DNA of 6,417 nucleotides from Spirochaetaceae bacterium (GTDB taxonomy: Bacteria; Spirochaetota; Spirochaetia; SZUA-6; Fen-1364), in NCBI GenBank assembly GCA_003154555.1, contig PMDT01000187.1, positions 1 through 6,417 on the forward strand, read 5' to 3'. Every line of letters begins with the position of its first letter. Positions within the stretch are counted from its first letter, which is position 1. Positions 5,536-6,417 of this stretch are shown here, in pieces. The notes under the pieces were generated by a model. It saw nothing but the letters and a program-made list of their open reading frames with translations. It had not been told where the DNA came from and searched no databases. The position numbers and the translations under genes are program-made.

Positions 5536-6417
5536 ACGTGCGCGTCAGCTTCCCCGGCGGAGCGACCAGGGAGTACCCTGCCGGGACCAGCGTGAGCGAG
5601 GCGGCGCGCCACCCCTCCTTCCCGACCTCGAGCCTGCCCATGGTCGCCGCACTCGTGAACAACGAGGTGGTATCCCTTCAGCATCGGCTCTCCGTGAACT
5701 GCACCGTCGCCGCCGTAGACGTTGGCAGTCCGCAAGGCCTGGCCATTTACCGTCGATCACTCTGCTTCCTTCTCTCCATGGCGGCCACCAGGACCTTTCC
5801 CCGGAAAAGGCTCGTGATAGGGCATTCGCTGGGGCAGGGGTACTTCTACTACTTTGACGGGAAGGACAACGTCTCGCGGGAGGACCTTGCACGGATCGAG
5901 GCAGAGATGCGGGCAATCGTGACGAAAGATCTGGCCATTGGCGCGCTGTCCCTCTCTTACCAGGAAGCCATCTCCTATTTCCAGAAACACAACCAGCCCG
6001 ACACGCTTCTCCTCCTGAAGAACCGGAATGACCCGACCGTTGCGGTGAATGCGTGCGAGGGATTCCTGGACCTGAGCCATGCTCCCCTTGTTCCTTCCAC
6101 AGGCCTTTTATCTGTGTTCGGCATCATGGAGTATCCGCCGGGCTTCCTCCTGCGCTATCCATCCGCGCAGGACCCGATTCGGATCGGGCCTTTCGTGGAA
6201 AATCCCGTGCTCTTCTCCATCTACCGCGAATACAAGAACTGGGGCAAGATCCTGCGCGTCGAATCCGTGGGAAGGCTCGATGAGCTGGTAAGGGACGGCG
6301 GCATCCACGAGTTCGTGCAGGTTGCAGAAGCCCTCCAGGACAAGAAGATCGCGGAGATCGCTGACCGCATCAACGCGAACAGGGAGAGCATCCGCGTTGT
6401 CCTGATTGCCGGGCCCT
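5532..6417 (+). CDS. TGS/ThrRS-like nucleoside (uridine-type) kinase, 3' truncated by window
   Basis: The frame stays open to the right edge, giving 295 residues without a stop. Residues 1-65 are a TGS domain (MNVRVSFPGG, then VAALVNNEVV). Residues 70-250 match the second additional (editing-type) domain of threonyl-tRNA synthetase: LVIGHSLGQGYFYYFDG (94-110), EDLARIEAEM (117-126) and DLSHAPLVPSTG (180-191). The last visible residues, RVVLIAGP (288-295), look like the beta-strand and first residues of a P-loop. This order is the known architecture of a nucleoside kinase family in which a uridine kinase/phosphoribulokinase domain follows TGS and ThrRS-like parts. The kinase domain itself is outside the window, so the reaction (phosphorylating a pyrimidine nucleoside with ATP or GTP) is inferred. 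The ThrRS zinc/editing residues are all replaced. The ATG sits in the ATGA overlap with the HD-GYP stop, so the pair is co-translated. Confidence 0.87.
   Translation, partial: MNVRVSFPGGATREYPAGTSVSEAARHPSFPTSSLPMVAALVNNEVVSLQHRLSVNCTVAAVDVGSPQGLAIYRRSLCFLLSMAATRTFPRKRLVIGHSLGQGYFYYFDGKDNVSREDLARIEAEMRAIVTKDLAIGALSLSYQEAISYFQKHNQPDTLLLLKNRNDPTVAVNACEGFLDLSHAPLVPSTGLLSVFGIMEYPPGFLLRYPSAQDPIRIGPFVENPVLFSIYREYKNWGKILRVESVGRLDELVRDGGIHEFVQVAEALQDKKIAEIADRINANRESIRVVLIAGP

Overview
The window is GC-rich, densely packed bacterial DNA, with no RNA genes, mobile elements or CRISPR visible. The gene set suggests an uncultured, high-GC member of the Spirochaetota. It holds a GspE-N-like mini-protein, a cyclic-di-GMP-type HD-GYP protein with a short N-terminal domain, and a TGS-domain nucleoside kinase, and from memory similar proteins occur in treponemes and relatives. 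The taxonomic guess is moderate to weak because no marker gene is present.

Layout. (1) Positions 6-200 (+) encode a complete 64-residue MshEN/GspE-N-like protein. (2) Positions 234-2560 (-) hold a FecCD/BtuC-type permease and a BtuD/FecE-type ATPase joined by an ATGA overlap, with the permease transcribed first. The ATPase carries an extra C-terminal domain of about 155 residues. No substrate-binding protein lies in the window. A good sigma70-like promoter, an 11-bp palindrome over its -35 box and a possible 16-codon leader ORF precede the permease. (3) Positions 2794-3375 (+), divergent from the transporter, encode a small CPBP-family membrane protein with the EExxxR motif but without the usual second-motif histidine. 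(4) Positions 3442-4278 (-), convergent with the CPBP gene, encode a two-TM protein with a helical, TPR-like soluble part and no recognised function. (5) Positions 4372-6417 (+) hold a translationally coupled pair. The first gene is an HD-GYP protein whose HD is HE. The second is a TGS/ThrRS-like nucleoside kinase that runs off the right edge just before its expected P-loop.

How the parts fit. Region 2 is probably an importer for a metal chelate or corrinoid that borrows a binding protein encoded elsewhere. Region 5 pairs a cyclic-dinucleotide-type signalling or hydrolase protein with a nucleoside salvage kinase; the 4-bp overlap implies co-translation, but a functional link is inference. The divergent spacer at 4279-4371 carries candidate promoters for both flanking genes that face each other. 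There are no gene-free stretches over 300 bases; the largest, 2561-2793, holds the promoters described below. I do not see a clearly new system. The most informative oddities are the altered catalytic residues in the HD-GYP, CPBP and ThrRS-like domains and the fused domain on the ATPase.
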